DNA of 64,000 bases from Leuctra nigra (taxonomy: Eukaryota > Arthropoda > Insecta > Plecoptera > Leuctridae), in NCBI GenBank assembly GCA_934045905.1, contig OW203764.1:25470954-25534953 (forward strand), read 5' to 3'. Both the position numbers and the translations under genes were made by a program. Positions 1-11,744 of this stretch are shown here, in pieces. Every line of letters begins with the position of its first letter. Position 1 is the first letter of the stretch. The notes below the pieces were generated by a model. It worked only from the letters and a program-made list of their open reading frames with translations. It searched no databases and was not told where the DNA came from.

Positions 1-119
1 TACGCCTTTGACCACGCACAGAAGAGAAAAAATACTACGTCCATTGAATTGAAATATGATCCATCTCAATCAACATAAAAGTATCTGTTTTCTACATAAA
101 GCATATCAATGTGATTTTG

Positions 120-440
120 TTACTTTTACTTCCTTTCTGCGATAGCTATTAAAAGTGCCAGTAAGTGCATACGTTCTTAACTGATAGGGATGGAAATTTG
201 TGAAATAATTGAAAATGGTAGTTTGTCCATGCACAATTTGAATTTGATATGACCATTTTAGTTTTTCAGCCAATTGGCAATTAGAGAAGAAATTTGTTTG
301 ATTCATAAATGGATTCCAAAAATATTGGATTCGGGAAACAGAAAAGGTGGTCCGTACCTACATTTGTGCAAAATTTCAGATCGAATAGTGAAATGGTGCG
401 ACCTTTATATTCCCAGGTAGCAGACAAATAAAAACAGATG
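120..440 (+). repeat. Divergent internal fragment of the GTTGATGAGCG repeat family
   Basis: The stretch follows the order of landmarks in the better copy at 50.5-50.75 kb: a 'catacgttcttaactgat' block, then 'tttttcagcc', a 'ggattc' block, 'aacagaaaaggt' and finally 'tgtgcaaaatttcag.tcga'. It lacks the family's characteristic 5' end and GC-rich 3' tip, so it is an old truncated copy. No coding frame runs through it. Relationship is seen by eye; percent identity was not computed. Confidence 0.6.
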
Positions 441-507
441 TACTTTCCTTAGGTTACTATGTATTAAGTAACTTATGTAATTGTCCGGAAACTGATTTCG
501 TGTTTCC

Positions 508-1359
508 CAGGCGCGTAGGAACTTCATTTTGAGTGGGGGGGTCAAAATTATCGGGGAACGATGAATGTGTGAAAAAAGCAGTGCGCCGCGCACAAGGGGG
601 TCTGGGGGCTTGCCTCCCAATTTGCCCCGCAGGGCCTTTTTTGAATTTTTCATACAAACGAATCGAATTTGATGCTATTTTGGCATTCTTTTCAAAGACA
701 TTTACAATGTGTGATATGCAATATTCTGTGGAAACTTTAGACATTTGTGATAATCTGTAACTATTTGTTTTTATTAAATCTCCAATGGCCCCGCAGGGAA
801 ATTTTTGAGTTTTTGATACAAAAGAATCGAATTTGAAGCTATTTTCGCATCCTTTTCAAAGAAATTTAAAATGTGTGATATGCAATATTCTTGGGGAAAC
901 TTTAGACAAATTGCATTATAATTTATAATCTGTAAATTTAGTTATTTGATTAAATCTCCAATGGCCCCGCAGGGAATTTTTGAATTTCTAGTAAAGGAGA
1001 ATCGATTATGAATCGATTTTGGAATTCATTTGAAAAAGGTTACAATAAGCAACACCAATAAGCAATAAGATGCATCTGTTTGTGCTTTGGTGTATTAGTT
1101 TAACGTGTAATATTTAATTTTATTCATGAGGATGATCATGTTGGACAAATTAGTTATTGTCTCATTGGAAATACCTCTGTTCAATTAGTTTTGCAAAACC
1201 TGGGAAAATTTTGAGAATTCAACCTCATAATGGAGCAAATCTGTGCATTTTTGGATCTCATTATCAATATTTTTGTATGTCTGGGAGTGATATCTGGGGG
1301 TGTCAAGATGAAAAGTGGGGGGGTCATTGACCCCCACTCCCCCCCTTCCTACGCGCCTG
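508..1359. mobile_element. Non-autonomous hAT-like DNA transposon, 852 bp
   Basis: The element has perfect 14-bp terminal inverted repeats, CAGGCGCGTAGGAA at 508-521 and its reverse complement at 1346-1359. It is flanked by an exact 8-bp direct repeat GTGTTTCC at 500-507 and 1360-1367. An 8-bp target duplication and termini starting CAG are hallmarks of the hAT superfamily. Just inside both ends are G/C-rich stretches (gggggg / cccccc). There is no transposase frame, so it must have been mobilised in trans. The intact target duplication suggests it is not very old. Confidence 0.85.
625..1030 (+). repeat. Tandem repeat of 164-176 bp inside the hAT-like element
   Basis: The phrase 'ccccgcaggg' begins units at 625, 789 and 965. 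The first two units are near-complete copies of each other (both carry a 'cgaatttga.gctatttt' block and an 'aatgtgtgatatgcaatatt' block); the third breaks off after about 65 bp. Internal tandem units are common in non-autonomous hAT elements and may carry transposase-binding sites, which is inference. Confidence 0.75.
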
Positions 1360-1367
1360 GTGTTTCC

Positions 1368-4300
1368 TGAACAATTTAGAATAGTGCAGATACGCGGTTT
1401 TGCAGTTTATGTATCGATGGCAAATCGTGGTGACCATCATGCCCACAATAGTTACTTATTCCTCTCAGCCATCTTGAATCATCTGACAAATTGCTCTTGT
1501 CAGTTCGTCTTCTTCTCATACGTGAACCTCATGTAACATTCACGTCATGTCATCACGTTCACGTTTACAAGACGGTCTCATCTTATCCTAGATTTCGGTA
1601 GCTTTGTCACGGTATTCTGCATTTACATGTGAACATCGTTCAGGTACGTTCATGCTGAACAATGCACTGCGCTCCTGCAAGCCATCTTGGTAAAAACACA
1701 CTTCACTTTGTCTGCACATAGTTTTTGTTATTTGGCTCGCACTTAGGTATTTACCATTTCCGTTTGTAACTTTCGCGATTGTCTGGCTGTATTCGGGTCA
1801 TTTTGTGTCTCTGAAAGGGTTTTTTCTTACTCATTTGATCAACAATTGCGAACACGTGGTAATGGAATTTATTCCGCGAACAATGTGGACAATGGGGAGT
1901 CTATAAGAGGTCAAGAAGGGATGTTAAAGAGGTTTTGCTTGAGCGAAATGTAATATATTTTATGAAATAACTGGGTATAATGAACTATGATTGGTGTGAC
2001 ATGTGAAATCGCGTGTCCTAAGACCTAATGAGTGTGAATTAATATACCTCATGGAAGATAAACCGCCTAAGTGGCATTTACCATAAAAGCGTGGTGAATT
2101 TCAATGTAATTTCCATATTTTCCTGTTAATAAAAATGCGCCTACAACTCATTCTGTTTCACATTACAGAACACTTTCGTTCCAATAGGAAATCAAAGAAG
2201 TTAATTGAATATTAAAATTTAAATCCGATCGTTCATGAGATTCGAATTGTGTGCTCGACTGCATTTATCTATAATGTCACAGATCCCGTCACTACATAAA
2301 GTAAATTTTTTATGAACATTTCGAAATAAAATTAATATTACCAAAGTGTTTGAGTAATTTGTTGATTAGGTCAACAATAATAACAAGTTTGTTGATTTGG
2401 TATCTCAGCCAAATAATGAGCAATCTCGTTGAAATCCGGACTACAAATATGTACCATATTTTCTTTTGTTAATACGTTACTTCTTTTTAACAATATATCA
2501 GATTAGTGTAAGAGTAAAGAGACTTATTTCACTCAACATTAGGTGTAAAATAGGTTAGAAAATCACATTAAACTACTTTTAAAAATGCACATTGTTGATT
2601 ATAATCACATCTCGGGGCTTGCTTCCTCGTACTTATTTATATTATTATGTCAAAATCCCATTTTTGTATTTATAAATTAACACATTTGCACTAAACATCT
2701 ATCTACCAGAATTACTACAAAAATGTATTAATTCCTACTCTATACAAGTAAATCACCAGATATAGGAAGTGTTTGAATCCTTGATTTATCATACCTACAC
2801 AAAATTTTGAATCCCGGTATGTCGAAGGCCAATATAATTACCATATTCAGTGAGTCATGTTTGTTGGCATTTGATCCTGTTGTCAGAGACAGCGTGTGCA
2901 AAATGCTGTTGACCCGACTGAGTCACATCGCCTCGAGCAAGCGACGTCCTAATGTTCAGATCTGAATAATTTCTACGCATCTTGTACCCTCTTGAATACA
3001 AATTACAGAATGTTACAAGATGCCGGCATGCAAACACACAATACAACTGTGGTTATAAATTACAAGCAAGAGAAGAAGACAAAGTATGAGGTAAGATATG
3101 TTATTATGTTACGTGGATTCTATTTTTGTTGAAGATTTGACCTTTTTGAGACTGCGTAAAAGTAAAATGGCGTCCCTTCGGGAAATATGCATTTCATATT
3201 TTTAATTATTGGAGTTTGAAAGTTATTAACTTGCAAAGAATTAATTTATGATGAGAGCAGAAGAATATTATTTATGAAATGTATATCCGCACGGAGTATA
3301 TTTTTAGATATGAGATGATAATATCAGCTCATATTATGAGCTATGACACCGATGTAATTGCATTGAATATATGACAAGGTGAGGGAAAACGCTCCTAATT
3401 TGTGGATGAAATGAAGAATCCATTATTTGTGTTTGTTTCTCAACTTCATGGATGGGATTCAGACTTTTGAGACGATTTGATTAAAGATTGATGAAGCGGA
3501 GAGCTCAATGCAAGGGTAAGAAAGCTCCACAGATTTTACACGACAACATGATAAAAGAAAAGTAATATCTTTCCATTCTCTAAGAAATATACATGACAAA
3601 GATGGATGAGTTTATTGACTGCTTATTGTATAAATGGATCGATCATTCCTGCCCATTAGATTTACATTTATAATAGAGATTTTTCAAATAATTAAAAAAA
3701 TATATGAATTTTTTACAACTTTTGGAATCTATACCCACTGAGATGACTGTTATTTCCTCACGTTTAAATATTACATTTTGTACTGTATTTATTTTCATAG
3801 TATTGTACACATGCAGAGTAATTGTAGAGTATATTTAAAAGTATGCTATTTGAATGCGATTTAAATAATGTTTAACGGTTCAAGCTATAACATTACCATC
3901 CTTGCATTTTTAGTTTGATATTTAAAACGACAATTTATATTTTGTTCAAAACATTGAGTCATATTTCGAAATAAATCAATCGCGAAACTATCCTAGTAAT
4001 TAACTTGAGTTTGTGACCCACCACTAGATTACAATAATTCACAACGTCTGATGGCATTTTGTTTGTCGGCGTTCTGTCTAATGAGAGACTAGGTGCAACA
4101 TACTAAATATCTCATTGACAACTTGACACGAGCTGTAATGACTCTTAATAACTTGCAAAAGAAATGCAGCATGAATGATTAAATAGGTAAAGTTTCTCGG
4201 CTAACGCAAGAGATGATAGTAGTGGAGATTTTATACAAATGAGTTCATGACCTGACCCTTTTTACACAAAACACTGAAAATAAAGAACATTGTTATAATG

Positions 4301-4609
4301 TTACGACGATCATTTAGATTTAATTGATGCATTGAAATCATATAAAACATATTTAAAAAAGGCTAAAACATATTATCTTTCATTTAAAAAGTATCTGCGA
4401 AACTTTCTTCTTTGTTCCAATAACAAAACTTAAATATCTGCTCCTCTCTATGCTTCAATTATGTCTTTAGACGAATTCTTAATCAAGATACATTTTTTAT
4501 TTATGCTATGAGATGAATATTAGGTTTTAATATCCAAGTTTGTTTGTAAAACAAACAAATCGAAACCAATCACATCTCGATGTAGTTTTAAATTATAGCA
4601 TGCATATAA
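1368..4609. other. AT-rich spacer, no gene seen
   Basis: No convincing coding frame, RNA gene or inverted-repeat element was recognised. A slightly GC-richer patch at 2870-2960 has no splice or codon signal that I would defend. Confidence 0.5.
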
Positions 4610-4613
4610 TTAA

Positions 4614-5263
4614 GAGGGCTGAGTAGTGAGCGTGGCCTTGAAGAGTTTTTTAATAGATTTTTATCAATATCTTTTACCAATGTATTTGTCAACAAAATAG
4701 GGCTTTGTACGAGTATTCAGAAAAGTTCAATGAAAATAATTTCATAGTTTGGAATAAGTTATTAGTTTTATTTTGTCCAACAGATGTTTAGTGCCATAAT
4801 TTTACTAATTTTCGGGCACTAAACGTCTGTAGGACAAAGTAAAATTACAAAGTAAAAATTGGCGCTCGAGGAACCATTCCGCTGTTTTTTTACGAATTTT
4901 GTCGACGTTTTTCAATTGTAAATATTAGAAATTTTATAGACGATATAGTATTGTTAGTTTTGAAAGGTTCTATAAGAATTTTTCGCAATCACCTTTATAA
5001 TTTGTAATTGGTAGTTTTAGTTCACTTTGTATTAATAGTATTAGTTTCATTTATATGTTGATTATTATTCTGTGCTTTTTAGCAACCTTATTTGTGAGGC
5101 AGAGTCTTTTAATTCAATAAAGATTATTATATATTAATAAACCATTCCAAGCTATGGAATTATTTTCATCAAAGCCTTATTTTGTTAACAATTACATTCG
5201 TAAAAGATATTGATAAATATCGATTAAAAAACTCTTCAAGGTCAAACTCACTACCCAGCCGTC
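4614..5263. mobile_element. TTAA-flanked MITE with ~150-bp inverted repeats, 650 bp
   Basis: TTAA lies directly outside both ends (4610-4613 and 5264-5267). The ends read GAGGGCTGAGTAGTGAG and, reverse-complemented, GACGGCTGGGTAGTGAG. The inverted similarity continues inward for about 150 bp, including a shared block 'ttgaagagttttttaat'. TTAA duplication points to a piggyBac-type insertion mechanism, although the termini are not the classic CCC type. There is no coding capacity. Confidence 0.7.
4766..4846. repeat. Internal palindrome of the TTAA element
   Basis: About 29 bp (4766-4794, ending 'cagatgtttagtgcc') is repeated in inverted form at 4814-4844 with few mismatches, around a 19-bp loop. 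It sits inside the flanking ~150-bp inverted repeats, so the element is a hairpin within a hairpin. Confidence 0.7.
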
Positions 5264-5267
5264 TTAA

Positions 5268-6233
5268 GTAACAATTAGTTACAACGGCATTATTTGCTAA
5301 ATGTCTCAATTGATTTTTTAGCACTTAAAATTACTTTTGAAGTTTAAGTTATTTTTGTTTGTTCATTCAGAATTACGTGACCTAAAGTTTTGCAATATAT
5401 TCGTGTGCGATGTATTTTTTTTAGCATAAAGCAAATAAAAACTAGTACCTACAAGCAAAATGTCTTAACTTAAGTTTGTTAAATTTCCAAACAATTACGA
5501 TATCAACGAAACTTAGCGAAACTTATGAAACCTACACCAATAAAAATAGCAATTTCAATATAGAGTTTGTATTCGTTTTGTTTTATAAATATTGGGTATT
5601 AGCATAATCATTTTATAAGTCCATCAGTACAGTTTGCAATTAAGCTATAACAACGTGCTGTCATAAATCAGATCACTTAAATCAGTCCATAATTGTATGG
5701 AGTTCTGCCATTAGAGCTCCATATTTTAACGTGAATCTTAATAAGACGCGGGAACCGAGTTGCAACAAATTTATCCTAAAATTCCACCTCCAAAAACATC
5801 ATTTCTCTTGATATTATGTAAATCCACCAAATTATCTTTCATACACAGCTTGTTATCGAGTAATCTCCAATCATAATCTTTGTATCGTTTGCATCGTTTA
5901 ATTTGAGAATGGCGTCAGCAAAAACAAATCCGCTAATCAATGAGGAGTGGTAAATAATTGATAAATTGGTTGTTTGAGTAATTGAGTATTATTATAAAAT
6001 TACTATTGGACAGCTACCAGATGGGAAGAACGAGTTTATAAGCATGTAAAATAATCATAAAATTGTTATTTAACTTCTTTAACATAATCGCAATATATAA
6101 CAGACACAGCAAATTATTGATTGGATAGTTTTCAGAGGTAATTTAAATATTATTAATTTTATAGAACAATCAATTTCATGGTTCATTTTATGGATAACTA
6201 CCAGTGGATATAAGGATGTTTATATAAAGAGCT
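5268..6233. other. AT-rich spacer, nothing recognised
   Basis: No coding, RNA or repeat signal could be supported. Confidence 0.5.
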
Positions 6234-6340
6234 TTGGGTATCGAAAGATGTGTGGAAGTGTTGATACATAGATGTCTAGGCTCTCGCCCGGCAAATAAAA
6301 GATCCTGTGTTCGAACCCCGATTCGAATGGATACATTTCA
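6234..6340 (+). mobile_element. tRNA-derived SINE head, degraded
   Basis: It contains 'ggctctcgcccggcaa' followed after 12 bases by a B-box-like 'gtgttcgaacccc', the same order as in the SINE heads near 8.9, 12.0 and 16.0 kb. The A-box half is decayed ('tgatacatagatgtctagg'). It is not a functional tRNA because no acceptor stem or cloverleaf can be drawn. Confidence 0.6.
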
Positions 6341-6623
6341 CATCGTATTTCGTATCTCGTCGCTTTATTTTCTTATCATTCTCAAGATTTTATTTATTCT
6401 ATCATTTCCAAATCTACTTCAAATTACATACACTCGAATATTGTAATAACAATGTTTTTGCAAATAATGTTTGTGCAAATGCTAAATCAATAAATAAATA
6501 CAAATAAATAGAATTAAAAATTATTAGAATTAAAAAAATTAAAATGAAAATTAGAATTTTAGAACTCAAGATATTTACCTTATTATTTAAAAATACTTGA
6601 ACAATTAACTGATATTTGAACTA

Positions 6624-7434
6624 TACCGGGTGGCGCAAAAAAACACACAATGGGCGAGACATCGCTGTGACGAAACTACTAAATACATTGGGCTGAAAAT
6701 TTCACATCATATAAAAAACATACTATAAGGTTTAATGTGTGAAAGTTTCAAAAACATTACTTTTGTGGGAAAAAAGTTACAGCTGCTTGAATTTGGTTGT
6801 TGAAAAATCGATTATACGGATCTCAAATATCCCGCGTCCAACGGCAGGGACGCTGTTTCTTCAAAATTGCTTACGAAATCAATCTGAAAATTTTAAATTT
6901 TAAACATAATACGTTGCTATCAATTATGTACAAATTTCAATACATTGGGATCAATTGAACAAAATTTATGGTGTCTTCAAGTTTAGCCTAAAAGCAGAAT
7001 AGCATTTCTAAGTTTTATTACACACGATAATTTCAAAAAGTGTAATTATCTCAAGCTAATTCTGCTTTTAATCTTAACTTCAAGGTACCATAACTTTCGT
7101 CCAATTTATTCAAATTGTTTGAAATTTTTACACCAATGGTGGCAAAATATTTTGCATTAAAATTGAGATTTTCAGCTTGTTATCATGCGTAGTTTTGAAT
7201 TAAGAGCGTCCCAACCAATTCACGTTTTCTGGACGCGCCCTATTAGAGCTCCGTATAATCGATTTTTCGACAACCAAGTTCGAACTGCTGTAACTTTTGT
7301 CACACAAAAGTAATGTTTTTGAGACTTTCACATATTAAACCTTAGTATGTTGTTTATATTATGTGAAATTTTCAGCCCGATCTATGTAGTAGTTTCTTCA
7401 CAACGCATTGTGCGTTTATTTGCGCCACCCGGTA
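6624..7434. mobile_element. Foldback element, 811 bp, TA target site
   Basis: The ends are TACCGGGTGGCGCAAA and its exact inverse, each bordered by TA (6622-6623, 7435-7436). Strong inverted similarity runs about 215 bp from each end, and weaker similarity continues almost to the centre ('taaaagcagaat' near 6990 against 'attctgctttta' near 7060). The whole element can therefore fold into one hairpin with a loop of roughly 60 bp. TA duplication fits the Tc1/mariner group; a 4-bp TATA site cannot be excluded. No transposase is present. Confidence 0.8.
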
Positions 7435-7438
7435 TATA

Positions 7439-7990
7439 ACTTGATCTAGTCTAAAAAAATGGAAAATTTAAATCATACAATAAGGTTCCAATTTTTATAC
7501 AGCATCTACCTAACTACCTTTTAAAAAACATTGATGGACATCCCAAGAAATGTATCTTGTTTGTAAGAAAATATTCGATCTCTCGTTCTTCGGATAGCTC
7601 TCTACAATGTAAATGTATTCTCTGCTTGAAAGTTAGCTGGATGATACAATGGTCCTGACAAATGAATCTGGTTCTAATAATAGAGCATCGATTGTCTCAA
7701 TTAGTATTCTCTCGTTCCGCCTTACTCGTGATTACAACAGGTGGCCAGAACTTCACTCTGCATCGACTTCTCCACACACGCAAAACATCCATTACTCATC
7801 ATTCTCCTCTCTTCTCGCTCTTCCATTCCGATCTTCAGTTTACTTTTAATTTATCGTAGAAAGTTATTCATAGAGTCGTGAGCTACAAAAGTAATAATGT
7901 TTGGGATATCCACACATTTCTCAGATGAAGCTGAGGAATGCCTTGTGAATTTCAAACAATACATAAACTTAGCTTTTTTGAATTTTTGAG
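7439..7990. other. Spacer, no gene seen
   Basis: Two overlapping open frames of about 65 codons occur near 7650-7860, but the composition is not coding-like and no start context or splice sites support them. Confidence 0.45.
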
Positions 7991-7993
7991 GTA

Positions 7994-8194
7994 CACTTGA
8001 CAAAACTAAAAACGGTATTTGAACGAGACGGATTGGTCAGGTTCTTGGCAATCAATTCTTGTTTTTATCAATTAAATCAGAGCTCACCTACTAGAGTTAG
8101 ATGACGAGTTGCCACACAATTCATCGGATGGTGCTATCAAAACATTTTCAGACAATCTATTACTTTCGACTACCGTTTTTAGTTTGGCCAAGTG
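7994..8194. mobile_element. TA-flanked MITE, family 1, copy A (201 bp)
   Basis: Terminal inverted repeats read CACTTG.C.AAACTAAAAACGGTA. TA lies outside each end (7992-7993, 8195-8196). The interior carries 'gagctcacctactagagtta', nearly the same as in the copies at 15.6 and 21.9 kb. Length about 200 bp and TA duplication suit a Tc1/mariner-type MITE. Confidence 0.8.
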
Positions 8195-8696
8195 TACATT
8201 AGAACATTAATTTCTTTGCTGTTTTGCATACTCATTTTTCGCCATTCATATAAAACTGCAACATAATTAATTCACAATTGTTATGTATAGTATACAATAA
8301 GTACATGTTATTTGGTGTATTTATTGTTTTTGCAAATTTCACATATTTTTCCTCACTGGGCGCTTTTATTAAAGTTAATATATAAAATGTTCAAGGTTGC
8401 AAAGTAAACTCTTCTGGAATTGTGTGTGAAGTCTGAAATCAATGGATTTACAGACGATCCCGACGGATCTGTTTCATTGAAAAACCGACGACTTAGCGGA
8501 AAGAAAAAAAAGAAAAACTTCAATCATACTGATCAAGTGAAGTGAACTGCATAGAAATACGTACATAATCATCTCTTACTGAGCTTCAAATAAATTCCAA
8601 GTAATTACCAAAAGATGTAGATTAAGTCATTCTCAAAAATTAAAATCCAAATGATACACAAAATGTTTGTTTGATTTACACGATGAACAACTATAA

Positions 8697-8770
8697 TTTC
8701 TAGTTCATTTCTAGTTTACCATTCATGGTAAACTAGAAATGAACTAGAAAGTTTAGTTTATAAACTAAAC
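8697..8770. repeat. Perfect 26-bp hairpin followed directly by a perfect 20-bp palindrome
   Basis: Bases 8697-8722 are exactly inverted at 8725-8750 with only two bases between. The next base begins GTTTAGTTTATAAACTAAAC (8751-8770), itself a perfect palindrome. Both share the letters 'tagttt'. This can extrude as two adjacent cruciforms. No target duplication was identified. Confidence 0.9.
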
Positions 8771-8779
8771 TGGGTGAAG

Positions 8780-8930
8780 CTTAGAAGCTGGGTTTTATGG
8801 CAAACTTCTAGTGGAGTCAGGATGATTGGAACTGCGAAGCAAAGGCTCGAGAGGCTCGAACCTGGAACCTCAAACTTGCCGGGCGAGAGCTCTACCAACT
8901 GAGCGACCCGACTGGACTGCCGGATACTAT
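8780..8930 (-). mobile_element. tRNA-derived SINE, minus strand
   Basis: On the minus strand an A-box-like 'gctcagttggtagagc' (8890-8904) is followed by 'tctcgcccggcaag' and a B-box-like 'ggttcgagcc' (8852-8862). Downstream is a unique body containing 'atcatcctgactccac', a phrase echoed near 43.42 kb. The anticodon region is not conserved as in a real tRNA. Confidence 0.7.
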
Positions 8931-9171
8931 ACTATTCTTAAACAGATTCTTAGATATTAAACAGATCATGATATACAAATTAAGAAATAACAACTATCAT
9001 ATCTGCAAAATCAAATGGCTTCTCTGTATCATCCCTAAATCAGGTGGAGGTGCCAGGATTATGACAAAAACAAATCTCATCAAAACTTCCAATTCATCTT
9101 CAATATTTGTTTTGAAATTAAATCAGCATGACGCGTCGCATTGGCAGCCGAAATGATGGATTGAGACGTCG

Positions 9172-9189
9172 CCCCCCCCCCCCCCCCCC
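9172..9189. repeat. Homopolymer C18
   Basis: Eighteen C residues are followed by 'aaccccggggg'. Such runs are often mis-sequenced, so the length is approximate. Confidence 0.8.
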
Positions 9190-10160
9190 AACCCCGGGGG
9201 CTAGGGGGCGTTGCGTGTCGGTAGAGATCGTGCGCTTCCCAGCATACAATGCGCGCAGTCGATCACGCCGCCCTTGCAAAACTTCAAGTTCGTGATCGGC
9301 AAGTGATATTGTTGCACACCGAATCCGAGAATACTTGAACCACAAGGCATTGATATGTGTTTTATATTATTATCACTGAGTGGTCGAGAGCTGAAAGGAT
9401 GCGGTTTGACGTTATCTATTTTTGCTGTTCTGTCAGGCATGAGGTGTTGATTAACCTAATTTAATAGATATATTATCTCTCGAAAGACATTTATTTAAAT
9501 AGCTTAGTCCTCTATTTAGAGGAATTCCAGTTTTGCACATAAAATGCGATATCACTGACAATTCTAACTGTAACTTTATTTATTCCGTCCGATTGTTATT
9601 CGAATCTCTGTCAGGTGATAGTAATACCACGCGATAGTTCAAAGTAAATAGTTTGTAAATTCGTTATGAATGTGTACATTAATTTTTAATTCTATAAAAT
9701 ATAATTTTATTAATTACCCATATTTAATGTTTTGTATTGATTCATGATCTACGCAATATTAAACAATATTAAACAAATAATTTTGCGTAATGTTGACACA
9801 TCATTTCCATGTCAATTAATAGTGAATGAAAAATAAATTTAATATTTATCGTAAAATAAGTAAGTATTTTTCCCATTTTTTTTAATGGGAACCCTACTTC
9901 TATAGATAGTTATATAATTTTGCCCAAATATGTCCAATGTCGTCCTAAGTGTAAAATATATTGTGTCTTCTTTTACGTTAATTACAAGCACGTATATAAA
10001 AGTGTACAAAAACACGGCACCTCCACCAAAACCAAGAAAACTATTCATAAAAACACCATCATCACTAAACCATCATAAAGTTCACATCAACCATTGTTTA
10101 AGAATGATTACAACAATAATGGAGTGTGACAAACATGTTGCTATTTCGATGTTAAAACAA
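9190..10160. other. Spacer; open frame 9930-10163 not credible
   Basis: A 77-codon frame is present but lacks a supporting start context, splice sites or coding-like composition. Nothing else was recognised. Confidence 0.4.
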
Positions 10161-10208
10161 TGACGCAATGACGTTATGCTCACGTCATCTGGATCATATG
10201 TGACGTAA
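10161..10208. promoter_or_regulatory. Cluster of CRE/ATF-like sites
   Basis: Four sites fall within 48 bp: TGACGCAAT (10161), TGACGTTA (10169), CACGTCAT (10181) and GTGACGTAA (10200). They match half or near-full cAMP-response elements bound by bZIP factors. No gene start was recognised immediately downstream, so a promoter role is only suggested. Confidence 0.35.
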
Positions 10209-11744
10209 TAGCGTGTCATCGGTGTGTCGAATCATCCGTCTCAGTTGTTGTAACTGTGAGTGGAGGCTTCATTATTGAGGGAGGATTTGATTATAGTGCA
10301 GAGCGCAACATTAATATTAATAGGATGAATAAGAAGGAATGTCAACCCTAAGGGCGAGCAATGTTAGCTTGGTACACGGATGACCGGCGAACACCTACGT
10401 TGACTGAAGATGCGGTGAAATCAAGTGAAGATATGTTAATCTTTTCCTGTAATCATTTAGAGAGCTTTCAGTGGTTTTTATTCAGGACATAAGATACTTA
10501 ATTTTTTTTATCTGAGCCCTATTCAGTCTGAGCGAATTTTAAAACTTTAATATATCTGTGATATTTAGTTTGAAATAGTATGTTCGATTCTATTTGAATA
10601 GTAAATATTTAAATAAAAGTAGTCTATGGTTATTTATTAAAATTGTCGTTACAAAATTGTCTTCATACACTTTTCATACAAAAAAATATATTAGCAAGTC
10701 CTACATGGAATCTCTTTGAAATTTCGAGTAATTTTTAAGTGGTTGTTTATAATCTGGTTCCCCAAATTTTTCCATTTGCCAGATCCCCATTCCATTTTTT
10801 TTTCCCACAAAGCAACATTTCAATAGTGGCCAAGATACAAAAGATAAAAAAGCATATTTACTTATAATAGTTGCCATTGCCAAGTACTATACTTTTACTT
10901 ACAATATTTAAAATATTTATTACATTTATTCTCCTTGGACTAAAACATTCCAAAAGCACACTTACTGAGTCAAAAGCAATTAAAATAAATATTTACCACA
11001 TCTCCGTTGCTACCACAAAAATATTGAATAAAATGGGCGTTTCTTTATAAACAAATTAACACGTCGGAATATCAAAGTAAAGTTTTAATGGTTCTAACTT
11101 TGTATTTTCTATTTGCGAAGGAGGATGAATAAAACTAGTGGACAAATGAGTTCTTCTCAAGATGGCTATCTCACAATAATAACGCCACGGACGGAGTCAT
11201 GCTAATATTATTTTTATTCAAAACCGGAGAGAGTTTTTACAATAATATGCATATTAAAACCATATGGACACCTGTTTGATGAACCAGCCCGGAGCAACCA
11301 GTAGAGTCATAAAACCAGCTTCCAATCCAAGACAAAAGATTGAGAGACCAGTGTGAAATAATCGTATGCTAATTCAAACACAGAATTGGCCAATTTCATT
11401 GTATTTCAATATGCCGTCTTCGACTCGTAGCTTATGTTAAGACAATTAGAGGATCGCAAATTGTTCGCAAAATGCATAATGCATAGTGCACGTGTTGTGT
11501 GGAGAATTGCAAGTGAAATTGTGTCCTCGGGTCTTGTCTAGAATAGGGATAGATCCTAGAAAAACTTCAGGAAGGTTGAGGTTTATTATTGTGTGCTATT
11601 AATAGGTAGTATTATCATAAGTCTAAGTCTAATAATTTGCAATGAATGCACATTATTAGGTACGTTTTGTCGAATGTTTAAGCAATCCAAATTAATTTAT
11701 TTACATCTGTCTTGTATTTTTTTCTATTATTGAAGAGCTGTAAA
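10209..11744. other. AT-rich spacer, nothing recognised
   Basis: No coding frame, RNA gene or repeat end could be supported. Confidence 0.5.
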
